Source of the DNA: Cytobacillus citreus
GTDB taxonomy: Bacteria > Bacillota > Bacilli > Bacillales > Cytobacillaceae
Length of the DNA stretch: 64,000 nucleotides
Assembly (NCBI RefSeq): GCF_018343665.1
Contig: NZ_JAGYPM010000004.1
Coordinates: 646,381-710,380, forward strand
Direction of reading: 5' to 3'
The notes beneath the pieces are model-generated. The model saw nothing but the letters and a program-made list of their open reading frames with translations, was not told the origin of the DNA and searched no databases. The first letter of the stretch is position 1. The number at the start of each line of letters is the position of its first letter. This document shows positions 34,374-44,500 of this stretch, one piece after another. The position numbers and the translations under genes were made by a program.

Positions 34374-35185
34374 TGCTGTCTGCTGGAAAAAAGGCCATCT
34401 TTTATGTGTTGCTGATTATTTCGGCATTCCTGATAGCCGGGCCTGCTCTTATGGCGATTGTCATGAGCTTCATGACCAATCAGGATATTTTAACAGGGAG
34501 TTTGCCAACAACGATTTCTTTGGATAATTATTTTGCTGCCTTTACTCGTTTTCCATTACTGCAATATTTTTTGAATAGTTTTATCGTTTCGATTGTCATC
34601 ATGCTTGGACAGCTTATCTTATCGGCGTTGGCCGCTTATGCGTTTGTGTTTTTGGAGTTTAAAGGACGAGATTTTCTGTTCTATTTATTTATTGCAACGA
34701 TGATGGTTCCCTTTGAAGCTTCGGTTATTCCTAACTTTCACATTATCCGTGATTTAGGGTGGATTGATCGTTATTCTGGACTGACTGTGCCTTTTTTTGC
34801 AACAGCTTTTGGAACTTTCTTGCTGCGGCAAAATTTCAAACAAATCCCTAAAGAATTACGAGAGGCTAGTCAAATTGAAGGGATTGGTGATTTTAAATTC
34901 TTTTTAAAGGTCATTCTGCCTGTTTCGAGAACTAGTTTAGTAACGTATGGGATTTATAGCTTTTTAACTTCATGGAATATGTATTTATGGCCGTTATTAG
35001 TGACTACGAATGATACGGTTCGCACTGTTCAAATTGGCTTAAAACAATTGCAGACGCAGGAACAATTAAACGATTGGGGAGTCATTATGGCAGGTGCAGT
35101 TATAATCATCCTCCCAACTTTAATTTTACTTTTCCTTGGTCAAAAGAAATTACAAAAAGGTTTAACAGAAGGGGCTCTAAAGTAA
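34370..35185 (+). CDS. ugpE: ABC transporter permease, UgpE-type
   Basis: Second permease, 271 residues, with the EAA loop LREASQIEGIGDFKFFLKVI. A strong AAAGGAGGG lies inside the end of ugpA. The N-terminal KKAIFYVLLIISAFLIAGPA and the usual six hydrophobic segments match the MalG/UgpE family. Followed after 49 bp by the binding-protein gene. Confidence 0.86.
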   Translation: MMLSAGKKAIFYVLLIISAFLIAGPALMAIVMSFMTNQDILTGSLPTTISLDNYFAAFTRFPLLQYFLNSFIVSIVIMLGQLILSALAAYAFVFLEFKGRDFLFYLFIATMMVPFEASVIPNFHIIRDLGWIDRYSGLTVPFFATAFGTFLLRQNFKQIPKELREASQIEGIGDFKFFLKVILPVSRTSLVTYGIYSFLTSWNMYLWPLLVTTNDTVRTVQIGLKQLQTQEQLNDWGVIMAGAVIIILPTLILLFLGQKKLQKGLTEGALK

Positions 35186-35234
35186 CAGCTGTCTTCATTA
35201 ATAAAATACGATTGATGAAAAAGGAGAGAAAATA

Positions 35235-36599
35235 ATGAAGAAAATCATGATGGTTCTGACGCTCAGTTTGGTTTTTATATTAGCGGCATGCTCTGGCGGA
35301 AATTCTAATCCAGTCGACGGCTCTCAAAACAAAGAAACTGAAAAAACAGGTTCTGAAAAAAGCAGTGAAAAACAGCTGGTGACATTCTGGCATTCTATGG
35401 GTGGTGCTGGTCAAGATGCATTGAACAGTATTGTGGAAGATTTCAATAAGTCTCAAGATAATATTCAAGTAAATGCAGAATATCAAGGGACTTATGATGA
35501 ATCATTAACAAAATTTAATGCTGTTGCCGGTACAGATAGTGCTCCAACGATGATCCAAACATTTGAAATTGGTACGAAGTCGATGATTAACAGCGGAAAT
35601 ATTATTCCGATTCAAGAGTTTGTTGATGCAGATGGTTATGAAATGAGCGGATTAGAAAAAAACATCATTAACTATTACTCTTTGGATGGAAAATTTTATT
35701 CCATGCCATTTAACTCATCTACACCAGTTATGTACTACAATAAAGATGCATTTAAGGCTGCTGGATTAGATCCAGAAAATCCGCCAGCAACATATGAAGA
35801 GGTGGAGGAAGCATCCAAAAAAATCGTGGCAGCTCATTCGGATATGAAAGGTTTTGCTTTACAAGCTTACGGCTGGTTATGGGAGCAGCTATTAGCAAAC
35901 CAAGGGGCTTTATTATTAAACAATGATAATGGTCGTTCAAAAACCCCAACAGAAATTGGCTGGACTGAAGAAGAAGGAAAATCTATTTTGAATTGGGTTA
36001 AACACATGGTGGATGATGGTACTTTTGCCAACTACGGTACGAACGGTGATAACATGGTTGCTGGTTTCTTAGCTGGTGATGTGTCAATGTTCTTACAATC
36101 TTCTGCAAGTGCGAGAGATGTAATTGATAATGCTCCTTTCGAAGTAGGGATTGCTTTCCTTCCACATCCAGAAAATAAAGAACGTCAAGGTGTTGTCATC
36201 GGAGGAGCCAGTTTATGGATGATTGATGGCAAACCAGAAGAAGAAACAAAGGCTGCATGGGAATTCATGAAGTATTTACAAACTCCTGAAGTTCAAGGGA
36301 AATGGCATGTAGGTACAGGTTATTTTGCCATCAACCCAGCAGCTTATGATGAACAAGTGGTGAAAGAGGCTTGGGCTGAAAAACCACAATTGCAAGTAAC
36401 AGTAGAACAATTACAATCAACAAAACCTTCTTTTGCGACTCAAGGTGCATTAATGGATATGCTTCCTGAAGGACGTAAAATTACAGAGGCTGCTCTTGAG
36501 TCAGTTTATAATGGCGGAGATGTTGATGAAGCCCATCAAAATGCAGTAAAACAATTTAATGAAGCGATCAAAAAAGCGAATAAAGCTAGAGGAGAATAA
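35235..36599 (+). CDS. ugpB: Extracellular substrate-binding lipoprotein, UgpB-type
   Basis: Binding protein of 454 residues anchored by the lipobox ILAAC. After a charged linker comes the family 1 fold: VTFWHSMGGAGQDALNSIV is close to the opening of UgpB proteins, and YSMPFNSSTPVMYYNKDAF is the typical hinge region. AAGGAG lies before the ATG. It captures the ligand for UgpAE/UgpC. Glycerol-3-phosphate or a glycerophosphodiester is the expected ligand from the phosphodiesterase gene that follows. Confidence 0.87.
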   Translation: MKKIMMVLTLSLVFILAACSGGNSNPVDGSQNKETEKTGSEKSSEKQLVTFWHSMGGAGQDALNSIVEDFNKSQDNIQVNAEYQGTYDESLTKFNAVAGTDSAPTMIQTFEIGTKSMINSGNIIPIQEFVDADGYEMSGLEKNIINYYSLDGKFYSMPFNSSTPVMYYNKDAFKAAGLDPENPPATYEEVEEASKKIVAAHSDMKGFALQAYGWLWEQLLANQGALLLNNDNGRSKTPTEIGWTEEEGKSILNWVKHMVDDGTFANYGTNGDNMVAGFLAGDVSMFLQSSASARDVIDNAPFEVGIAFLPHPENKERQGVVIGGASLWMIDGKPEEETKAAWEFMKYLQTPEVQGKWHVGTGYFAINPAAYDEQVVKEAWAEKPQLQVTVEQLQSTKPSFATQGALMDMLPEGRKITEAALESVYNGGDVDEAHQNAVKQFNEAIKKANKARGE

Positions 36600-36736
36600 A
36601 ACATCACATCATATCGTGAATGGAAAAGAGAAGAAGGTGTGGGCTTTCCATGCTTTTTTCTCCTTTTTTATTGTATAGAAAATTATAATTTTCGCTATCT
36701 GTTGATAACTTAAGATATAGTTTATCTACGTTCAGC

Positions 36737-37145
36737 TCCAGCGCCTACCTCCGACGTACAGGACGTACTAGTGTCGACAATGCGACAGGATAAGGAAAGC
36801 TACGTTAGCGAGACATCGCACGACCAAAAGAGAAGCTTTTGGGAGGACGTCGCGTTTTTGTCGACCTCGAGGTCACAAGCTTGTCTAGTTACGGCTCCTA
36901 GGGACTCGCGTCATAAGCCGATCCCTTCCAGAAGACAAAGAACGTCTTCTTACAGGGCTCGTCTTATGCAGTCGTCCCTAAACAGTCGCCTTCACATTTC
37001 GATCAATCCTCCCAGAAAGGTAAAGAACACCTTTCCGTGAGGCTCGTCTTGTGCTTGTCGGAGGTGAGCACAAAGGAAAGCCTCCTTGAATAAACTTCGC
37101 AGAAACAATTTGATCTGTAATTGTTTCGAAGGCGCTTGTGCATTT
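36737..37145. repeat. Composite structured repeat between ugpB and the phosphodiesterase gene
   Basis: A roughly 410-bp stretch of short inverted repeats. It opens GTTCAGCTCCAGCGCC and contains CCTCGAGGTCACAAGC, the hairpin AAAGGTAAAGAACACCTTT (37016-37034) and GTGAGGCTCGTCTTGTGC, then closes AAGGCGCTTGTGCATTTGTTC. From memory this core is a common dispersed repeat of Bacillus genomes. Its left part (36752-36776) resembles the reverse complement of the end of the 271-nt element (ACAGGACGTACTAGTGTCGA). Open frames through it are not genes. Confidence 0.65.
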
Positions 37146-37178
37146 GTTCTTTGATCAATTAGGAAGGGATGAATCATT

Positions 37179-37931
37179 ATGACGAAAATTTATGGCCACC
37201 GTGGTGCAAAAGGCATATATCCTGAAAATACTTTACTAAGCTTTAAAAAAGCGATTGAACAAGGTGTTGATGGACTGGAAATAGATGTTCATTTGTCGAA
37301 GGATGGCGAAGTGGTTGTCATTCATGATGAAACGCTTGACCGCACGACAAGCGGTACGGGATGGATTAAAGATTTGACGTTAGAAGACATTAAAAGTGTT
37401 AGTGCAGGAAGTCCATTTTCTCATTTTCCTCGCTATGAGGAGGGATGGAACAATGAACGAGTGCCGACATTGCAGGAAATGCTGGAATTTCTAACTCCAT
37501 ATCCTTTTGAATTGAATATTGAACTTAAAACCTATGCTGTTACCTATGAGGGAATTGAAGAAAAAGTTCATGCCATCGTTGATCAATATGGAAAAGGCCG
37601 GGACGTCATTTATTCTTCCTTTCATCTGCCGACTCTAATAAGAATGAAAAAAATAAATTCACATGCGAAAATCGCTTGGTTACTAAATGAGGCCATCACC
37701 CATCCAGCAGATTATTTAAAAGCTTTAGATTTAGATGCTTTTCATCTCAACAAAACGATTGTATTACCGAAAACAAAAGATTATCTGCCTTTTCAAGGCC
37801 TCTATGACAAAGTACGTGTTTGGACTGTAAATGAACCAACTGATATCGTACGTCTTTTAGATTTACAAGTAGATGCGATTATGACTGATTTTCCTGAGAG
37901 GGCCATAGCGCTAAAAACTTTGTCACAGTGA
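37179..37931 (+). CDS. ugpQ: Glycerophosphodiester phosphodiesterase (cytosolic)
   Basis: Cleaves glycerophosphodiesters to glycerol-3-phosphate and an alcohol. The 250-residue protein has the GDPD motifs HRGAKGIYPENTLLSF, GLEIDVHLSKDG and VVIHDETLDRTT with the metal ligands and catalytic His pair, and no signal peptide, so it works inside the cell on imported substrate. AGGAAGGG precedes the ATG. It follows the ugp genes after a repeat-filled gap; whether it is on the same transcript is uncertain. Confidence 0.9.
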   Translation: MTKIYGHRGAKGIYPENTLLSFKKAIEQGVDGLEIDVHLSKDGEVVVIHDETLDRTTSGTGWIKDLTLEDIKSVSAGSPFSHFPRYEEGWNNERVPTLQEMLEFLTPYPFELNIELKTYAVTYEGIEEKVHAIVDQYGKGRDVIYSSFHLPTLIRMKKINSHAKIAWLLNEAITHPADYLKALDLDAFHLNKTIVLPKTKDYLPFQGLYDKVRVWTVNEPTDIVRLLDLQVDAIMTDFPERAIALKTLSQ

Positions 37932-37943
37932 TGCCTTTGAAGT

Positions 37944-38014
37944 AGTGCCTGTTATCACTCGGATTTTGTCGAAAAATTGGTTAGTTGGACATTTTTTGAG
38001 GAGTGACAGGCACT
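37944..38014. repeat. 71-bp palindromic dispersed repeat
   Basis: Ends AGTGCCTGTTATCACTC and GAGTGACAGGCACT are inverted repeats around GGATTTTGTCGAAAAATTGG. Another, IS-interrupted copy is at 30594. It may be a small palindromic mobile element or work as a hairpin after the phosphodiesterase gene. Confidence 0.6.
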
Positions 38015-38074
38015 GTTCAAGGAAGAGGCGAGAACTTTGAAAGTCAATGGTATTCATTGTGAAGCACCATTTGC

Positions 38075-38187
38075 AAGGAGTTCTAGTCACCTTGATATAG
38101 CGAATTTCGTTTAATCTTATATAGTAGCATGTGTGATATATACAACATATATTGACTCGGAAACATAAGAACCGTCCCCGTGTTTTT
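38075..38187 (+). repeat. Dispersed repeat, second copy
   Basis: AAGGAGTTCTAGTCACCTTG, then TTTAATCTTATATAGTAGCA and AAGAACCGTCCCCGTGTTT match the repeat at 31966-32117 from its middle to its end. The left half is missing here. Confidence 0.65.
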
Positions 38188-38750
38188 TTGAACATGAAGA
38201 GGTGATCTAATATTTTTCACCTAGGAGATAAATTATGGGATTGTATGGAAAAAAATGATAATAATAACTTGGAGCATTTTCCTAAAAAAGCAGGTACTAT
38301 TGCCCTGTAAACCGCTTTCATTTTAAATTATACTATTCTGTAAATAGCAGTGAAAATGGTTACACTTCAACATATCCGCATGTTACTGATTCGATCAGGC
38401 AGGGCGACACTAACAAAAGGAAGCATCCCTTTTGTTAGTGTTCCCCTGCCTTTTTTGGCTAAAAGGAAAGTTTAAGTCTATTAACGTACTAAAGTAAAGA
38501 GTGTGTTCAATTAAATATCTGCTAATAAGATCGCATAATAAAAACTAAGGCATTCGCCAAAAAGGACTTGGCGAACACCAAGTTTTTCTAAATGTTGGCA
38601 TTTCTACAAGTTGCACAGTTTGAATAAGCTTTATGCTTTTTCAATATTTTTTAAAATTTTATTTGAAGCGGAAGGGGGATTTTAAGACAATAAAAAATCT
38701 TAGTTCGATTTTTGGAGAGAAAACAAAATTTGAAAGAAGAGGTGGCAAAG
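38188..38750 (+). other. Gene-free stretch upstream of the hexosaminidase gene
   Basis: No gene of normal size. It holds a possible catabolite-response site TGAAAATGGTTACA at 38351-38364 (one mismatch to TGWAANCGNTNWCA) and a strong terminator at 38398-38456. Since no gene ends there, a short untranslated RNA could end at this hairpin; this is a guess. The rest is AT-rich leader of the next gene. Confidence 0.35.
38398..38456 (+). terminator. Strong intrinsic terminator without an upstream gene
   Basis: GGCAGGG and CACTAACAAAAGG on the left pair with CCTTTTGTTAGTG and CCCCTGCC on the right, with a 6-base loop and six Ts. It stands 467 bp after the phosphodiesterase stop, with repeats between, and about 300 bp before the next gene. 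Confidence 0.8.
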
Positions 38751-41057
38751 TTGGCAAAAAGAAAGTTGTTTTCTAAGGCTATCATTTCAGTTTGTTTAGT
38801 AACCGGACTAGTCATTCCCCTAGACATGCAAAAGACAAGCGCGAAGGAAGGAAATGAAAAATACGTGTTTACTGTATCTCCTACCCCGAAACTAATTGAA
38901 AATACAGGGAATGGGTTCCCGCTTAATCCAAAAGTTGGATTGGTTACTGAAAATGGAACAGATCAATCAGCAATTGAAGAAGTAAAAGCCGCCCTAAAAA
39001 AAGCAGGTGTTAAAACAATCGTTGAGAGTGACATAAATGCTCCCCTTCTTAATGCTCCAGTTATTATCTGGCTAGGGGAATTTTCAGATGAAGCTGAGTT
39101 AAAAGTTATTAAGGATAGTACGGGCCTTGATGATTTGACTGTAACAAAGAAAGAAGAGTATGTAGTCACTTCTATACATGGCGAAGAAAGTAAAAAGCAT
39201 ATTGTGATTTCAGGGAAAGATGGAACAGGTACATATTATGGTGCCAAGACATTCAAACAAATGATTATCGAACGGGAAGGAACGGATTGGATTCCTGAAG
39301 TCGAAATCCACGACTGGCCAACGATGCCGACACGAGGAGCGATTGAAGGTTTTTATGGCGAACCGTGGTCACATGAAGATCGCTTAAGTCAACTGAATTT
39401 TTACGGCGAGCATAAAATGAATAGCTATATTTATGCGCCAAAAGATGATCCATACCATCGTGATAAGTGGAAGGATCCCTATCCTCAAGGAAAAATAAAA
39501 GAAATTGAACAGCTTGTTAAGACTGCACAAAAAAACCATGTCACCTTCACCTTCGCCATTTCACCAGGGAATACAATCACTTATTCAAGTGATGCTGACC
39601 TGCAGGCTTTAGTCAACAAGGCCCAAGCAATGTGGGACGTCGGAGTTAGGTCATTTGCCTTGTTCCTTGATGATATTGACCCAAATCTTCGCTCACCAGA
39701 GGACCGAGCCATGTTTGGCAAGGATGCAAACCCGCCTGCAGCTGCACAAGCCTATTTGTTAAATCGTTTTAATGATCAGTTTATCAAAAAACATGAAGGG
39801 GCAGAGCGTTTAATTACCGTGCCAACAGATTATTATCAAGCGGATACTACCCCTTATCGAAAAAGATTCGCCGAACTGGTTCAACCAGATATTGTCGTTC
39901 AGTGGACGGGAATTGGCGTAGTTGCTCCTACAATTACCACTGCTGATGCCGATAAGATCCATGGGATATTCAAGCATGACTTATTAATCTGGGATAATTA
40001 TCCGGTAAATGATTATGACCGTAATCGTTTGTTCCTTGGGCCATTAGTTGGAAGAGATGCAGGCCTTACCCCAGAACATGGCGTCATTGGTCTAACAGCC
40101 AATCCAATGAACGAAGCGGAGGCATCGAAAATTCCGCTGTTTACCGTAGCAGATTATACATGGAACCCAGAAGCCTATGACCCAAATGACTCTTTGGAAA
40201 AGAGTTTAAAGGAATTTGCTGGAGCTGCTTATGAACCATTAAAACTGTTTGTAGAATCATCCTATTCTATCAGTCTTAATAACTATAAAGAACCGATTTC
40301 GGAAAAATTAAAGCCGCTAATCGAGCAGTTTTGGTCAGAATATGAGGCTAAAAATGGGCAAGCGGCCGCAGACGCTCTTATACAAGAATTCACGAAGCTG
40401 AAAACTGCACCGTCTCAACTGCGGAATGCCATGAAAAATCAGAATTTCCTAGAAGAAGTCGATCCCTATCTAAAGAAGATGGAGCTTTATGGAGTCGCAG
40501 GCGAAGCAGCCATTAAAATGGCCCTGGCGGAACAGGAAAATGATACCCAAACTGCAGCTGAGCAAAGAACATTACTTCAAAACACGATGGAAGAAATGGA
40601 AAAATTCCCGCAAAAGCTAAGCTTGGGTGTCATCCCAACCTTCCTTGAGCGTGTTATTTATGGAGTAAATTTAGCAGAAGGAAAAACCGCTACAGCTTCT
40701 TCATCAGAAGTCAGCTGGCTAACGCCTGATTTAGCAGTTGATGGAAACAACAATACAAGATGGGCCTCTTTATATACAGATAATCAATGGATTAGAGTCG
40801 ATCTTGGTCAGCTTTATTCTATTAATAAAGTTGTGTTAAACTGGGAATCTGCCTATGGAAAACAATACAAAATCCAGGTTTCACAAGATGGCAGCCAATG
40901 GACGGATGTCTATACAGAGTTAAATAGTAATGGGGGAATAGATGAAATCAAGTTTCCTTCAACAGACGCAAGATATGTAAGAATGCTTGGTGTGAAACGG
41001 TCAACAAGCTGGGGTTATTCTTTATACGAATTCAAAGTGTTTAACTCACACAACTAA
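38751..41057 (+). CDS. Secreted GH84 beta-N-acetylglucosaminidase with CBM32 domain
   Basis: Removes N-acetylglucosamine from glycoconjugates outside the cell. The start is taken as TTG 38751, preceded by AAGAGGTGG; in-frame TTG 38712 is an alternative. A signal peptide (KRKLFSKAIISVCLVTGLVI) is followed by a GH20b-like N-domain, the GH84 barrel opening RGAIEGFYGEPWSHEDR, the catalytic pair FLDDID (Asp307-Asp308), a helical region, and a C-terminal discoidin-type CBM32 (NLAEGKTATASSSEVSW onward). At 768 residues it matches bacterial NagJ/NagI enzymes. The protease gene follows, so both may act on host or matrix glycoproteins. Confidence 0.9.
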   Translation: MAKRKLFSKAIISVCLVTGLVIPLDMQKTSAKEGNEKYVFTVSPTPKLIENTGNGFPLNPKVGLVTENGTDQSAIEEVKAALKKAGVKTIVESDINAPLLNAPVIIWLGEFSDEAELKVIKDSTGLDDLTVTKKEEYVVTSIHGEESKKHIVISGKDGTGTYYGAKTFKQMIIEREGTDWIPEVEIHDWPTMPTRGAIEGFYGEPWSHEDRLSQLNFYGEHKMNSYIYAPKDDPYHRDKWKDPYPQGKIKEIEQLVKTAQKNHVTFTFAISPGNTITYSSDADLQALVNKAQAMWDVGVRSFALFLDDIDPNLRSPEDRAMFGKDANPPAAAQAYLLNRFNDQFIKKHEGAERLITVPTDYYQADTTPYRKRFAELVQPDIVVQWTGIGVVAPTITTADADKIHGIFKHDLLIWDNYPVNDYDRNRLFLGPLVGRDAGLTPEHGVIGLTANPMNEAEASKIPLFTVADYTWNPEAYDPNDSLEKSLKEFAGAAYEPLKLFVESSYSISLNNYKEPISEKLKPLIEQFWSEYEAKNGQAAADALIQEFTKLKTAPSQLRNAMKNQNFLEEVDPYLKKMELYGVAGEAAIKMALAEQENDTQTAAEQRTLLQNTMEEMEKFPQKLSLGVIPTFLERVIYGVNLAEGKTATASSSEVSWLTPDLAVDGNNNTRWASLYTDNQWIRVDLGQLYSINKVVLNWESAYGKQYKIQVSQDGSQWTDVYTELNSNGGIDEIKFPSTDARYVRMLGVKRSTSWGYSLYEFKVFNSHN

Positions 41058-41083
41058 AATTAGTGCTGATTTTTAAAATAGTA

Positions 41084-41121
41084 GAAAAACCGGGGAGAAT
41101 TCAACTTCCCGGTTTTTTTTA
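41084..41121 (+). terminator. Intrinsic terminator after the hexosaminidase gene
   Basis: AAAAACCGGG pairs with CCCGGTTTTT across a 15-base centre, followed by a T-run. Confidence 0.85.
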
Positions 41122-41538
41122 TTAAAGAGGGTGAAGGGGGAGCCAATTTTATTGGTTCCTTTTTTGTTTACTTAACCACAAAATTAAATAGATTTTTACG
41201 ATATTCCCCCAACTTTTAGACGAATTTTTATTATAAAAAAACAGAAAATACGACAAAACAAAAGCATTTTCGAGCAAATTCTATACGGTTTCCTATTAAA
41301 AGATAATTTACTACATAACCACTGAAAAGAAAGATGAGTTTATGAATATACGTTCAATTGAAAATTCCCCCAATTTACAATAATTGAAATTTTTACAATA
41401 ATTATAAGTGCATAAGTAATTTTAATAGAAGCAAACGATAGAGATGAAGGCTAAAAATACAAGTATCCTTTTAGAATCATATTTTCGTACTTCATTAACA
41501 CTTACAGATGTAATTTATAGAAACATGGAGGACTAAAA
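41122..41538 (+). other. AT-rich leader of the protease gene
   Basis: No gene is seen. TTTACA (41374-41379) and AATAAT (41397-41402) with 17-bp spacing are a weak promoter candidate. No riboswitch-like fold was recognised. Confidence 0.3.
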
Positions 41539-44500
41539 ATGGGGAAAAAAATAAACAAAAGTAGAATTGCCAAAAGCTTAACTGTAGCGGCTTTATCAGC
41601 TAGTTTTATTTTAGGTTCTATTGGTCAAGTACCACTTGTATCAAAAGCGACAAGTTTTTCGAAGGCGGAGGAGATGCTTGCCAGCTTAACACCAGAACAA
41701 AGAGCAGCACTTAAGCAAATCTCAACGAATGAAGAAACGGGGTTACAAATTTCTTCCGATGTTGATTTAACCTCTTCAAATGAAACAACTGTCATAGTTG
41801 AATTTAAGAATAAGCCTGCAAAGGTTGCTCAAATTGTGGCACGCGCAGAAGGGAAACAATTATCTGAAACGGAAGCATTAAAACTTGTTGACCAGGATCA
41901 TGAAACGTTTAGTCAAGATGTTCAACAATTAACGGACGAAAAAAATAAAAAGTCAGATGTCAAAATTCATCGTTCTTTTAAACATGCATTTAATGGTGTT
42001 TCCATTAGTCTGCCTGCTAACCAAATTGAAAATCTATTAAAATTAAATGCTGTTAAAGCGGTTTGGAGCAACGAAACATTTACGATTGATCCTCCTGATC
42101 AAGATGAGGTAAATGATCAATCAGATCAAATCAGTGTTACGAATTATACACCATATGATGGACTAGATCGTTTACATGCTGAAGGTTTCACTGGTAAGGG
42201 AATCAAGGTCGGTGTTATCGATACAGGAATCGATTATAACCATCCCGACTTAAAGGATGCATATAAAGGCGGATTTGATTTTGTCGATAATGATAGCGAT
42301 CCAATGGAAACAACATACGCCGATTGGAAAGAGTCTGGTAAGCCAGAATTAAATAGTGGCCGTGCATACTATACAGAACATGGTACGCATGTTTCAGGGA
42401 TCATTGCGGGCCGTGGAGCAGCAGATAGTGAGTATAAAATGACAGGGGCTGCACCTGAGGCAGATGTTTATGGTTATCGTGTACTTGGACCATACGGCAG
42501 TGGTTCAAGTGAAGCGGTAATGGCAGGTATAGATCGCGCTGTGAAAGACGGTATGGATGTCATCAATTTGTCTTTGGGTGCCACGATTAATGACCCAAAC
42601 TACCCAACTTCTATTGCAGTTAACAATGCTGTTATTAATGGAGTCACCGCTGTCATAGCTGCAGGGAATACTGGTGACAAGATGTTTACACTTGGTTCAC
42701 CAGGTGCAGCATCGTTAGCGCTTACAGTTGGTGCGTCATCTGTTGCATTTGATATTTATGGATATGCAGGTGCTCAAGATGGAAAGAGTTATTCGTTAAG
42801 ACAGTTGGCAAGAAACTATAGTGATGATTTAACACAGTTAAAAGGAAAAACCTATAACCTTGTTGACGTCGGGTTAGGTAACCCAGCTGATTTTAATGGT
42901 AAGGATGTAACTGGAAATATTGCTTTCATTAAGCGTGGTTCAATTGGATTAATGGATAAAATCAAAAACGCAAAAGCTCGTGGTGCGGTTGGAGTTATTA
43001 TGTATAATGATGAAGCAAACAGCGCAGAGGGCGAGATTCAGGCATTTTTAGGCGAATCGGTAGATGCTATTCCAGCATTTTCAGTTTCCAATGCAGATGG
43101 GGAAGTAATTTTAGAAGCCATTAAAGCAGGTAAAACTGATTTCACTTTTGGTGACTATACAAAGTTAAGAACGGCCGAAGATGAGCTTGCTGGTTTTAGT
43201 TCAAGAGGTCCTTCCCGCGTAAATTATGAAATAAAACCTGAAATAACGGCACCAGGCGTTTCCATATTATCTACAGTTCCATTTTATATGAATAATAAAA
43301 CGGCAGATGGGTCGAAACCGGAAGATTATCAATATGCATATGAACGTTTATCAGGAACATCAATGGCAACACCTTATGTTGCAGGTATATCCGCCTTATT
43401 GCTTCAAGCAAATGAGGACCTTCAACCAGCCGACATCAAGTCAATTCTAATGAATACTGCTGACCCACTATCAAAGGACTATAGTGTTTTTGAAGCAGGA
43501 AGCGGACGAGTGGATGCTTATGAAGCGATTCACTCGAGTGTTGAGTTTGTAGTGAACGATAAAACACCTATGAACCTTAGTGGAAAACAGAAATTAATCG
43601 ATAATTTAACGGGTGGAATCAGTTTTGGAACATTTGGTTATACAGGTAAAGATATTACTGATTCCCGACACATTACAGTAAAAAGTCTTACAAAACAAAA
43701 CATAACATTCAACGTAGATGTAAAATTCCAAACGGGATTAAGAGGATCAAAAGATGCGGCTAAAAACAATGTGACATTAGAAGGTCCAACCACAGTAAAA
43801 GTTGTGGGTAATAGTGTCAGAGATATCAAATTTGATTTAAACATTCCAAAAACAGCTGAAAGAGGAACGTATGAAGGATATATTGTTTTTACGAACAATG
43901 ATAATCCAACTGAACAATACCAAATTCCATTTGGCGGCCGTGTAGTTAATGAAGGAATAGAAACATTTAAGGTAGCTAACCCAATTTATTCAACGAACAA
44001 AACAGTTTCATTGGCTTATTATCCATTTTTGGATGCTGAAATAGTAATCAAATCACATATGAAAACATTGGATGTGGTCATTCACGATCCAAAGACAGGT
44101 AAAGATTTAGGAGTGGTAGGATCATTTAATACCATTGTTATGGATGAAAATGCACTCTACAAGATTCCTAGATTAGTCAGTAATTATTACTATCCATTTA
44201 CAGGTGATAAGAAAAATCCTGTCAGCAATGATTGGAAAATATTAAAACCTGGTCATTATGTCGTCAAACTTGTTGGGACTAATGAGAATGGAGATACCTT
44301 CATAGCATCACAAGATGTTATGAACGAATTTGGAATACCAAATGTAACGACCAGCTTTGATTCATTAGATCAAAAGGTCATTGAATATAGTGATAGTCAA
44401 TTAGATTCACAAGGACAATTTTTGTATGACTTTAATGTACATGTAGAAGATACTGAAATGGAAGAAACGAACAGCTATGGTATCCCTGTAGACCCATCGA

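Noticed and set aside
36627..36672. Terminator hairpin after the ugpB-type gene
   Set aside because: AAAAGAGAAGAAGG-like and TTTTTTCTCCTTTT stretches face each other, but pairing is imperfect, so I did not list it as a feature.
36771..37040. Open frame of 89 codons through the composite repeat
   Set aside because: It runs through inverted repeats with no ribosome site, and the translation has no recognisable protein character.
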